Assembly: GCA_009739505.2 (NCBI GenBank)
Contig: CM019183.2
Span: forward strand, 65,444,199-65,508,198
Reading direction: 5' to 3'
Length of the DNA stretch: 64,000 nt
Source: Apolygus lucorum
Taxonomy: Eukaryota; Arthropoda; Insecta; Hemiptera; Miridae
Part shown: piece by piece, positions 1 through 10,100 of the stretch
Layout of the letters: each line of letters begins with the position of its first letter
Position numbering within the stretch: position 1 is the stretch's first letter
Translations under genes and position numbers: made by a program
Notes under the pieces: generated by a model
Database searches by the model: none
Seen by the model: the letters and a program-made list of their open reading frames with translations, nothing else
What the model was told of the DNA's origin: nothing

Positions 1-20
1 AATGAAGGTTTTCGAAAATA

Positions 21-354
21 ATGGGGGTGCGCCTCATTTTGTTTTAAATTTTTAATCTAAACAAGATCGCATTCTGAGAATTTTGGCACCGACTACGACC
101 TTCTAGCGTGAGAAGACCTTTTTCTAAAAATTTTCAGCTTCGAATGTTTATGACGTCACAGTGGGCTGAGGGTTCCCGCCCAGGCGGACGGGGCGCGTGA
201 CGTCATAAACATTCGAAAATTTAAAATTCGTAGAAAAAGGTCTTCTCACGCTAGAAGGTCGCGGTTGGTGCCAAAATTTTTAGAATGAAGTCTTGTTTAG
301 ATTAAAAATAACAATAAACAGTTTTTCCGACTCGCGCGCACACCCTAAATAAAT
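21..354. repeat. M-family inverted-repeat MITE, copy 1
   Basis: Two arms of about 130 bp, inverse complements of each other, surround a GC-rich asymmetric centre (roughly 165-200). Each arm carries TGACGTCA next to the centre (near 149 and 199). The arms share the motif CCTTCTAGCGTGAG. Outer ends read GGGGGTGCGCC on the left and GCGCACACCC on the right. The same structure recurs at 5047, 6291 and 22455, so this is a mobile family. No coding capacity is seen. Exact ends are estimated by comparing copies. Confidence 0.8.
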
Positions 355-410
355 TTTGACTTATTTTCACTTTTACAAATGGCTTCTAAAAATTGGGGTT
401 TCCACTAAAC

Positions 411-492
411 GGTGTAATCAGATTTGAATTTGCATGAAAAATAAGGGTGTTATGACTTAGTGCCACAAGATCGAAAACACGAAAAAATTTCA
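411..492. repeat. Short dispersed repeat fragment
   Basis: A segment around AATCAGATTTGAATTTGCAT recurs in similar form near 1835-1885 and 6045-6125, in the latter two next to C or M family copies. It is probably a piece of a composite repeat. No function is inferred. Confidence 0.5.
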
Positions 493-548
493 TTTGTAGA
501 AAAAGGAGTTGAGGAGGAATCATTGGGAAATTTGAATGCTGGTTGCCA

Positions 549-1079
549 ATGAAAAACGCTGCAAATCATTGCTCAAAGGTTTATTATTTTCTGTATAGAT
601 CATCCTTCTGTATAGATCACTGGTTCTCCATCAATAGCACCTACCACCATCTGTATTCTCCCTTGACCTTCCCTCTCAAATTTCAGCTCCTGCGTTCAAT
701 AGGATTGAAAATGGCTTCGGAGCTCACTCAGCTGATCAGTGATCTGAAGAGTGAAGAAGATCTCCTCGAATGCTGGAGACGCCTGGAAGAGCACTTCCAT
801 TCAATAGGATTGAAAATGGCTTCGGAGCTCACTCAGCTGATCAGTGATGTGAGGAGTGAAGAAGATCTCCTCGAATGCTGGAGACGCCTGGAAGAGCACT
901 TCCATTCAATAGGAGTAAAAATGGTTTTGGAGCTCACTCAGCTGATCAGTGATCTGAGGAGTGAAGAAGATCTCCTCGAATGCTGGAGACGCCTGGAAGA
1001 GCACTTCCATTCAATAGCATTGAAAATGGCTTCGGAGCTCACTCAGCTGATCAGTGAGCAATGATTTGCAGCGTTTTTT
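549..1079 (+). repeat. Inverted-repeat-bounded segment holding an open 105-bp tandem repeat
   Basis: Four tandem units of 105 bp start at 695, 800, 905 and 1010 (the last partial). Each unit encodes 35 residues and the frame stays open across all of them. The unit protein begins SIGLKMASELTQLIS and ends WRRLEEHFH. The reading frame runs from an ATG at 549 to a TGA at 1062. The segment is flanked by an inverted repeat of about 23 bp (near 550-572 and 1056-1079) around GCTGCAAATCATTGCTC, a sequence that also starts C-family copies at 15624 and 32430. A TTTCAG just upstream of the first unit looks like a splice acceptor. I do not recognise the protein. It could be a captured and amplified exon or a minisatellite that happens to be open. 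Confidence 0.6.
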
Positions 1080-1299
1080 ACCTACAAACATTGTTTTACC
1101 TACCAATTTTTTTTACCTACCACGCCTACCTATTGGTAGGTACTACCTACCACACTATAATGGCTTCACACCTTCACAATCAAGTTTATTAGAAAGAACT
1201 AAACGCTTCACACTCGATTCGAAAAATAGAAAGCTTGATATGGAAATTTGATTACTGGTTACGCAGAAGGCAAAACTGTATACAAATCGAAGAAATGAA

Positions 1300-1800
1300 C
1301 AGCGATCGCATTTTAGTCAGATAAAATTTGCGATTCACACTCATGATTCTGTTTTATCGAAGGAAAACCTTCAAATACTCGTAGGGACCGAACGGTTTGT
1401 CCTACAGAGCTCCGGGTAGTCTCAAAAATTTTTAAAAATTCTGTACTATTTAAAATTGGTGAAAAAACGATACCTTTATTTCGAGAGTTTTCGAGCTAGG
1501 GCACTCTTGAAAATTTCAACCCTTAATTTTCACCCCTTAGAAGTGACCTACATCAACCAAAAGCTTCGCGGCACAACTAGACCCCAAATGGAGCCCACAT
1601 ACCAAATTTGAACCAAATCGGTCCAGTGTTGCTAAGAAAAGTGCCGCGTACGGCGGACGGACGGAAATTTTTTTATTCGATTTTTAGATTCTACGTACCT
1701 TGAAACGTAAAACATCAAATTTTGAGGGGGGGTTAAAATTTTTTTTTTCTTGCTCGATTCCAAAGGCTTAGGTATTATTGAAAATAATAAACCAAAACGG
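1300..1800 (+). repeat. C-family dispersed repeat, copy a
   Basis: It matches segments at 5410-5865 (-), 15624-16190 (+), 26195-26772 (-), 32430-32990 (+) and the two flanks of the giant foldback (34088-34149 and 60427-60660, -). Landmarks are GATTCACAC near the start, GACCTACAT, a TTCTACGTACCTTGAAACGT block, a G-rich run in TTTTGAGGGGG and a final AATAATAAACC. There is no long ORF, so it is non-autonomous or a remnant. Homology probably extends somewhat beyond these coordinates. Confidence 0.7.
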
Positions 1801-2139
1801 ATAGGAAATTTACCGCTGTTTTTCAACGTTGTAATCAGGTTTGAATTTGCATGAGAAATAAGGGAGTTATGTAAATTGGTAAGAGGCATTTTTGTTGAAA
1901 ATTAGTTGTAGAGCTGACCCTTCAAGTGTGGTCCATCTCAATAGTAGATATTCTGTATATAATTGGGAACCACTGCCTGGAAGTCAATCCCGAAACCCTG
2001 GCCGACCACGAACGGTCTATAATAAACACACCTCCCACTTCGTCATCTGTCGGTAGGCAACACCCTCGGTCTCATTTTTCCCTGGCGCGAGTGACAGGTA
2101 GAAGAAGGACGACGTTTTTAGGATACACATGGACACCTG

Positions 2140-2330
2140 ACCAAGCCAGCTGCTTTCTTTCAATCGTAACACTGTACCTGTTGTGATCATGTCTCTTCTA
2201 CACCTTTTTCCTTAGTTTAAGTGGTAGCGAGCCCGATTCAGGATTGGAAATATAGTGTAGTCGGAAAGTTTTGATATCGATCCCCGATCAAGGGAAGTTA
2301 TTTTTCATGACGTAACAGTTGGAGCGGTCA
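2140..2330. repeat. Diverged duplicate block, copy 1
   Basis: It shares the blocks CCTGTTGTGATCA, AAGTGGTAGCGAGCC and TAGTCGGAAAG in the same order with 3900-4090. The second copy lies directly upstream of the first recognised Elongin C exon. I cannot say whether this is a transposable element fragment or a duplicated promoter or exon region. Confidence 0.5.
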
Positions 2331-3270
2331 GTTGGACGTAATGGCTCCTCTCCATACTCCGAGAACAATAATTATTGTTATATCATTAAACAGCTCCCCA
2401 AGACACTGCGGGAGATTGGGACAAACTTTTGAGTTCAACAGATCCCTTGTCCTGTTCAACGATTGACAACAAACTCCTTAGCCAGTCACAAATAGAGAGT
2501 TCTCTTAATCCAGTGAGAACACACCACCCTATGAGATTTCATTTACGGGAGAGAAATTTCAAATTGTCATATACCTAGGTACTATGAAGGATAATCAAGG
2601 TGTTGAAAGAGGAGAAATAAATTAGGAGTTTTGAGTCGTAAAAACTCATTGTAATCGAAATTGAAACAAAAACTTTAGTAGTAATAAAAACAGCAGTGCA
2701 CAAAGGCTGTACTCGGGTCCCTCAGATTGGTCTCGCAGTTTTGTATCAAATCTCTTTTGTTTAAAATCAATTCATCTTTCGATGGGATTATGGTGATATT
2801 ACGGTTTGAGTACTCTAAAGAGTGCTGAATCTCGTTTGTTTTATCGTTGATACGCGTTTTTGTGACTTCGACGGAGGGTAAATGGTTTTCCAGTTTCTTT
2901 TCTTCGGTTTTTTCCATGTTACACGACTGCACCAAGTACACATTAAATTCGCCCGAAGTTCACTTTAAACGAACATCAAATAAATAGGCACATTATTTGA
3001 GTGAATAAATCCGATTATGAACAAAATTTGCAAGAATGAAAACGACACCCCCACAGGGCCATATTGAATGAGCATTCCACTGCCTTATAAATCATTATTT
3101 TAATGAATCACGAGGTTTGTTCGACTAACAATTCCGAACCAGTTCCAGATGGAACGCGATTCTGAAAGTGGAAGGGATAGAATCAGTTCGGAATCGTTGT
3201 TAGCCAAACGCCTTTGGAACTCGTTCGGAATCGATAGCCTGCATTGTAACCTCCTTCCATTTTTTGTTGT
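2331..3270. other. Unassigned non-coding stretch
   Basis: AT-rich sequence with no convincing exon, RNA gene or repeat relationship to the rest of the window. Confidence 0.5.
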
Positions 3271-3278
3271 AGTTATTA

Positions 3279-3530
3279 GAGAGTTCCTAGTGGTTTTTGA
3301 TACGGCGTGACGTATTACACACACACTCTCAACATGGAAGATTTACTTCTTCCATGCTCTCAATCCGGCGCCGGATTGTGATAAGAACACGCCGTATCCA
3401 ATATGGCGCCGTATTGTTACGGTCGAATACGTCACAAGGAGGCAATCCGGCGCGCCGTATTACAAACATGGCGGACGATCCGGTTCCGGCGCGCCGGATC
3501 TAAGCCGAACCAAACCCACTAGGAACTCTC
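3279..3530. mobile_element. MITE with GAGAGTTCCTAGT terminal inverted repeats, first of a pair
   Basis: Begins GAGAGTTCCTAGTGG and ends CCCACTAGGAACTCTC, flanked by TA on both sides. The interior has several GGCGCGCCG-type blocks and short ACACAC stretches. There is no coding capacity. A TA duplication fits Tc1/mariner-type elements but is only two bases. Confidence 0.65.
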
Positions 3531-3535
3531 TATTA

Positions 3536-3748
3536 AGAGTTCCTAGTGGGTTTGGTTCGGCTTAGATGAGGCGTGACATATTACACACACTCTCAATCCG
3601 GTGCCATATTGTTACACACACACTCTCAATCTGGCACCGTAATATTACGGCAGAATACGGCACTCGGAGGCAATCCGGCGCGCCGTATTGAAAACATGGC
3701 GGACAATCCGGTTCCGGCGGCGCCGTATCGACCCTACTAGGAACTCTC
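3536..3748. mobile_element. MITE with GAGAGTTCCTAGT terminal inverted repeats, second of a pair
   Basis: It starts five bases after the preceding copy, with AGAGTTCCTAGTGGG, and ends CCCTACTAGGAACTCTC. The interior is clearly related to the first copy (GGCGCGCCGTATT and AACATGGCGGAC blocks) but diverged. The two copies are head to tail with almost no spacer. Confidence 0.65.
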
Positions 3749-4090
3749 TAATAGAGTCTGTAATCTTCTCAACTCTCTAATCTTCATCAAAAATATTGTC
3801 CTGCCCCGAAAATTATCATTCCAACCGGTAGCTGCTCCTAACTTGCTCAGAGCTAGTTCTAGTTGCGCATACGTGGGACTCTGAACATTTTCCGAACAGG
3901 GTGGTTGGAAAATACCTGTTGTGATCAGGTAGTTCTTCAGCTCCTCTGTCCATTCAATTCCTTGGCTCAAGTGGTAGCGAGCCTGACTCAAGATTGTAAA
4001 CGTAGTTTAGTCGGAAAGTGTAGTCTGTATCCTCGATACAGAGAAGTTAATTTTCTTCTCGTAACATACCTATCTTGGGACTCCACAGGT
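3737..4090. repeat. Diverged duplicate block, copy 2, with exon-like reverse-strand ORF
   Basis: The part from about 3900 duplicates 2140-2330. On the - strand an open frame at 3737-3991 reads through protein-like sequence (MSQARYHLSQGIEW near its start). The related part of copy 1 has a similar ARYHL stretch followed by a stop. A strong + strand donor, CACAG|GTAAGT, sits at 4088/4089, just upstream of Elongin C, but no ATG lies in frame before it. The function is not known. Confidence 0.35.
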
Positions 4091-4197
4091 AAGTATAGGA
4101 AGGTGAAGACGCACATTGAATGTACCCCTATATTGATGAGATTTCGAAGAGCCAATTAAATGATTATCCGTCTATAACGTGTTAATGTACTTTGCAG

Positions 4198-7100
4198 GAG
4201 GACGAGAAAGTGTATGGCGGTTGCCAAGGGCCTGATGCTATGTACGTCAAATTGATCTCTTCTGATGGACACGAATTCGTCGTGAAGAAAGAACACGCAC
4301 TAACATCCGGTAATTTCGGCGACGTTGTTTTTGACGTTTAGGCGTTTCCTAAGGTTTGTTCGGTGAGGCAGTTCCGAGGGGTTCTGGACTGGACTCGCCT
4401 CTTTTTGGCTGTTCGGAGAAACTCAGAACCAGTTCTATGTAGTCCAGAACTGCAAGTTCGTTGTTCGGAGAAGCAGTCTCGAACCGTTTCGGAGCAGTCC
4501 AAGTGTTCTGGATTTTTTTCAGAACTTCTAGTTCGAGACATGCGCAGTAGACTTTTCAAGCTTATCACACAAGATTACCGATTGATAAGTCTCCCGCCTC
4601 AGTTCAAGTTCCTATTTATCTTCTCTTTTTTACCAGTTTTCAACTGTAACACATTCATAAAAATGTTCATAACTTCCTCATTTTCCTGGCAAATTTAATT
4701 GATTACACCTTTGGAAAGAACGTAAAATGTCCCAGTTGATGACCTCTTGATCGGTTAAAAAAAACTGTAATCTAGGATAGTCTTTCTACCTACCTAAAAC
4801 TTCAAAATTTGTCAATTTTTGTTTGTTGGACATTTTGCTGTTTTTTTTTTTTTTTTTTTTTTTTTTTAAGGGTTATTGGTGAACTTCTATCACAGTATGT
4901 CCCGAAATCAATCAACAATATTTCAGCAATCGATTCTATGACTAATTTGTACTTTTGCCTCCAAGAAAGCACAACTGAATGACATTAAACTCTATTCAAA
5001 GAAACGAATCGGTTATAACTGGGATTATAAATCAAGGAATTTGATCAATAGGTGCCTGGGTAGGAAAAACTGTTTATTGTTATTTTTAATCTAAGGTAGA
5101 CCTAATTCTGAGAATTTTGGTACCAACCGCGACCTTCTAGCGTGTGTAAATCTTTTCCTACGAATTTTTAAAGTTTCGACCGTTTATGACGTCACAGTGG
5201 GCTGGGGGGTCCCGCCCAGGCGAGAGGGGCGCGTGACGTCATAAACGGTCGAAACTTTGAAAAATCATAGAAAAAGATCTAATCACGCTAGAAGATCGCG
5301 GTTGGTGCCAAAATTCTCAGGATGTAGTCTACTTTCGATTAAAAATCTAAAAAAAAATCATGGCGCACCCCCCATTGAAATTTTGCGATTCACACTAGTA
5401 TTTTGGTTTATCATTCAATATCATTCAATAATAAACCTTGGGAATCGACCGCGAAAAAAAATTTCAACCCCTCCTCAAAATTTGTTGGTTTGCGTTTCAA
5501 GGTACGTGGAATCCGAAAATCAAATACAAATTTTGCCATCCGTCCTCCATACGCGTCACTTTCCTTAGTTCCCTTGGACCGATTTTGATGACATTTGGTT
5601 TATGGAGTCTATTTGTGCCGCGAAGCTTTTGGTTGATGTCAGTAACTTCTATGGGTTGAAGTTTTCAAAACGCCCTAGCTCGAAAAAGTTTGATATTAAA
5701 GTATTGAGACCACTCAGGGCTCTGTAGGACCAACCGTTTACTTCCTATGAGAACTTAAGGGTTGGTCTTACGATAAATCAGAAACACGAATGTGAATCGC
5801 AAAAGAGGTCTAATCTCTGTTTAAATTTCAGCTGACCAAAATGCGAGCAATGTTCGTTTCTTTGAGTTGTACTCAGTTTTGTTTCCTTTTGATAATGTTT
5901 GATAAAATAGAAATTGAAAAACTTGCAAGTTTGAGGTAGAAATACCTATTTAGTAAACCGATTTTCTGACCTTATCAAGAGCTCACCATATAGGAGAGGA
6001 ACACAATTTCCTAATAGAGTGTTAAATTTAACACTCTATCGAACGATATAATCAGATTTGAATTTGCATGGTAAATAAAGAAGTCGTGACCATTTTAGTG
6101 CCGCAAGGTCAAAAACACGAATAACAAATTGAAAAGTGAAAAAGGCGGCATGTTGAGTGGGTTCCGAACTACAAGACTTGAAACTACAGTCATGGACGCC
6201 TCTATTCCCTCTCCTTTTCCAGTTCTATTGGTTCTGGTTCGGGACTGCCTTTCCGAACAAACCTCTAATAAACTCAAAAATCCCCCTCCCATATCAATGG
6301 GGGGATTTTTTTAAATTTTTAATCGAAAGTAGACCTCATCCTGAGAATTTTGACACCAGCCGTTCTCTTTTTGGATGAGTAGATCTTTTTCTGTGATTTT
6401 TCAAAGTTCCTAATGTTTATGACGTCACGCGCCCCTCCCGCCTGGGCGGGACCCCCCTCCCACCAGGCCACTGTGACGTCATAAACATTCGAAACTGAAA
6501 AAATTATCAGGACCATCCCACGCTAGAAGGTCGCAGTTGGTGTCAAAATCCTCAGAATGAGGTCTAATTTAGATTTAAAATAACAACAAACAGTTTTTCC
6601 GACCCATGCTGCCAAGATCACTGATTTTTCATGGGTCAATTCTGTCTTAATAATTAGCTATATTGGCCCAATGTAAAATGATGGAGGATTGTGTCAGAAA
6701 ATGTTCTTCAGTCTCCTACCAGACCAGTGGAACTAGAAACTTATGCTCGCTCGCTAAATTAACGAACGAAAATGCAGTTACATGGACAACCGCTGATCGT
6801 GTTTCTGATCAATTTCACAAACGGTTTGTCCTAGCCGAGTTCTGGGTAGTCTCATTCTATTCTAAACATTAAACATATTTCGAATTGATGAGGGACCCAT
6901 ACTTTTTGAGAGTAACCGCAGTGTCGCGGCTCAAATTTACCAGAATTTCTTCAATTTTGGTCGAAATAATTTGTATTATTACGTCCCTTGAATCGTAAAC
7001 TAATTTGGTGTCAGTGTCACAGATATCCGTTGCCACCTCTTCCGACCAACTCTGAACAGCTTCCTGGAAATCATCTGCAAATCTTTCCCAACCACAAACT

Positions 7101-10100
7101 ACTTCAATCAACCAAAAAAATCCCCCTTATCGCAGGAGCCCTTGTAAACTTACTTTCTTGATGACCCTCGTATTTTGATAAAATCTTTGATGTACATAAA
7201 TTTTTGGATAAAATTCATCGACCAGTAGGGACTTTGAACGTCTCAAGGTGCTAAGTTTCAATTTATCGACGTTCTTGTTATTTTTCTACAGGCACCATCA
7301 AAGCTATGATGAGCGGGCCTGGACAGTTCTCCGAGAATGAAACGAACCAGATTCACTTCAGAGAGATACCGTAAGTATAATATTCTGCATCTAGATTGCT
7401 TCCTCTTTATTAAGGCTTTGGACTCAAATTTTTGTTGATTCCCATCTCATCACGTGCTGCAGCATCCACTAGGTATGTCTCAGATATGAAGGAAAGACTG
7501 ACTTTTAGCGAATTTTCAAGGAAAATTTTTTGCGATGGACTCACAAATTTTAGATTTGGACTTTTTGAAGAAATTTTTTTTCAGTTTTGCAACATTTTTA
7601 AACGATTCCCAAAAATCATATTCAACCTGATATGGTTGTTTTCTTTGTCTTTATACAGGGTATAACACGAGTGGTTCACGATCTTTCTCCCACGTGTTCT
7701 AAAACTAATTTCCTACAAAAAGTGCCTTGTGACATTTTTCGGTATCCCCAATCAAAATGCCTTTTCTTTCACTTTGAAATTTTTTCGTGTTTTTTTATCT
7801 CTGCTCAATAAATTTACCATAACTCCCTCAATGAGGAATTCCACCATGTCGGAATTTCCTATTTTTGACCCCAAAATCGGATTCAGCACTTCGAAAAACC
7901 CTCTATGGCAAACTTTCTGCCCGTACTTCCTAATTTACGAATAAACAAAACAGTGTAGAAAATATGAACGTTTAAAAAAATCGGGAGGATGATGTCATCC
8001 TGGAACAGTTCATTTACAGCCGCTTGAAGCGCTGAGATCGAGAAATCTATAGTCCCCAGGTGCAACATTTCACAAAACCTGTAAAGTTCGAAATCGAAAA
8101 ACTAGAAAAATAAATAGAAAAAGCAAGATGGGGAAAATTAGGTTTCTCCTGTTTTTGTTTGATAACTTTCCTCTTAAATAACACGATTTCGTCGTACCAT
8201 CGGGCAGCACTGGGAGGAGACAGCGATCCGAACAGCCAATCAGCGAGCGTTCCTGCTTCACGTTGAAGAGGTCCGTTTTCCCGGTTATTTTTTGAAATCA
8301 TCATCATGAAATTTTGATTGTCTCCCAAAAATAACATGAGACTTATTTTCCGAAATCAACCCGATTTTCATCTATCCCACACCATTAACTATTCAGGAAA
8401 AATGCGAACAGAATTCTGTAAAATTCCTCATTGAAGAGTTGGCTCAAATCTAAAAATGTCGTTGGAAAGAGCGTTAAATTTACAATGTTTCTGATGCCCA
8501 ATAACACTTTTATAAGTGGAGTTGAGATGTGCAAACGACGTATGAAAAGCAAAACTTGTCAAAATCTCATAGGTACGTCGTTTGCACATCTCAACTCCAC
8601 TTATAAAAGTGTTATTGGGCATCAGAAAGATTGTAAATTTAACGCTCTTTCCAACGACATTTTGCTTCCGAGTCTACCAAGGTAGCGGAAGCTTTGTTTT
8701 CACTTTTCAAGGACGAAAAAAAAGTTCTCCAAAATCAAAATTTCTACTCGTGTTTTGCGTTTTAGACCTTTCTGAACAATTTTGGTTCCGTGTCTGTCTG
8801 TGTGTCTGTCCGTCTGTCATGAATTCCTTGTAACGCGCATAACTATACGAAGTTATTGTCTGATTTCTATGAAAGTTTCAGGGATTGTGCGGGTTGGTGT
8901 GTAGACAGTCCCCTATGAAAATCATCATCCCCGAACTGATAGAAGCGACTGCGCATGCGCAAACGTGAATTCCTTGTAACGGCCATAACTTCTACATTTT
9001 CCATCCGATTTCAATGAAATTTTCAGAGATGTTACAGATTAGTATTTAGATGGTCCCCTATGAAAATCGCCACCTTCGGACTGATAGTAGCTACTGCGCA
9101 TGCGTAAACGTGAATTTCCTTTGGGTTGTTGGGGTAGGGTAATAGAGGGTGTTTTTATCTCTTCGGAGCCCTTCTTATCCCTACCCAAGTCAAGGTCATG
9201 CGCCCCCGTCGTACAACCCGGGCCCCCTGGGATAAATAGAGGTGGTCCTATTAGGTTTCCCTGAAGGACCCCTCTTGAAGTTCCAGGGGTGGCTGAATGA
9301 CCCTCTGGCGATTAGGGAGGGGACCCCTGTCAACGGGTTCCCTGACCCTGAAAATCCCGCGCTTCCCCAGTTATGGAAAATCAACAACACCGGCCTCATA
9401 ACCCCCGCCAGCCCATTGGCTCGCGGGGTATTAGGGGAGGCGCTCAGAGGCGCCCCAGGCAGGGGAGTCGGCCATCCTCTCCCTCCTCCTCTTCCTCATC
9501 ATCCCTACCCTCTTCCTCTTCCACAGCCTCTTTAGACCACCAGTGTGCCCATTGTGAGCGGGCATTCACCTCCAGGTCTGGCCTTGGTGTCCACGTCAGA
9601 CGGAAGCATCCTGTTGCTGCAAATGATGAAATTAACGTTGAACGAGTGCAGCCAAGGTATGCTTCCGAGGATTTGCGTAGGATGGCGGCAGATGAGGTGG
9701 TGGCTGTGCGTAATGGGGTACGAAATATAAATGTTTATTTAAGTGAACGTTTTCCCACGCGCACAGTCATTGCCATCAAGAACCTCCGCCTGAGGCCCCA
9801 CTATAAGCAGCTTGTCCAGGAAGCTATCCTGGCAAATAGCGGTGGGGCTTCTCCCGCATCTCCTATTGCTGGCGTGGACCAGCAGACTGCCATTCAGTAT
9901 CCCTCCCCCGGGACCTCCGGTCTTCTTGCCGATTTGAAGACCGAAGTCTTGAGGCTCGGGGGGCAGGTAGGTCGTATTGAAGGCTATGAAAGCACCTACC
10001 TGCAGGATCTGGCGAGGCGGGCTGCTGAAGGGCTGGACAACCTGGAGGACGAGGTTGCAGCCTATCTAGGGAGAATCTTCCCGCGGGTTGGGGATGCGAC

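Noticed and set aside
8664..9120. B family as Helitrons because of the terminal hairpin
   Set aside because: No CTRR end next to the hairpin and no TC start at the other terminus were found.
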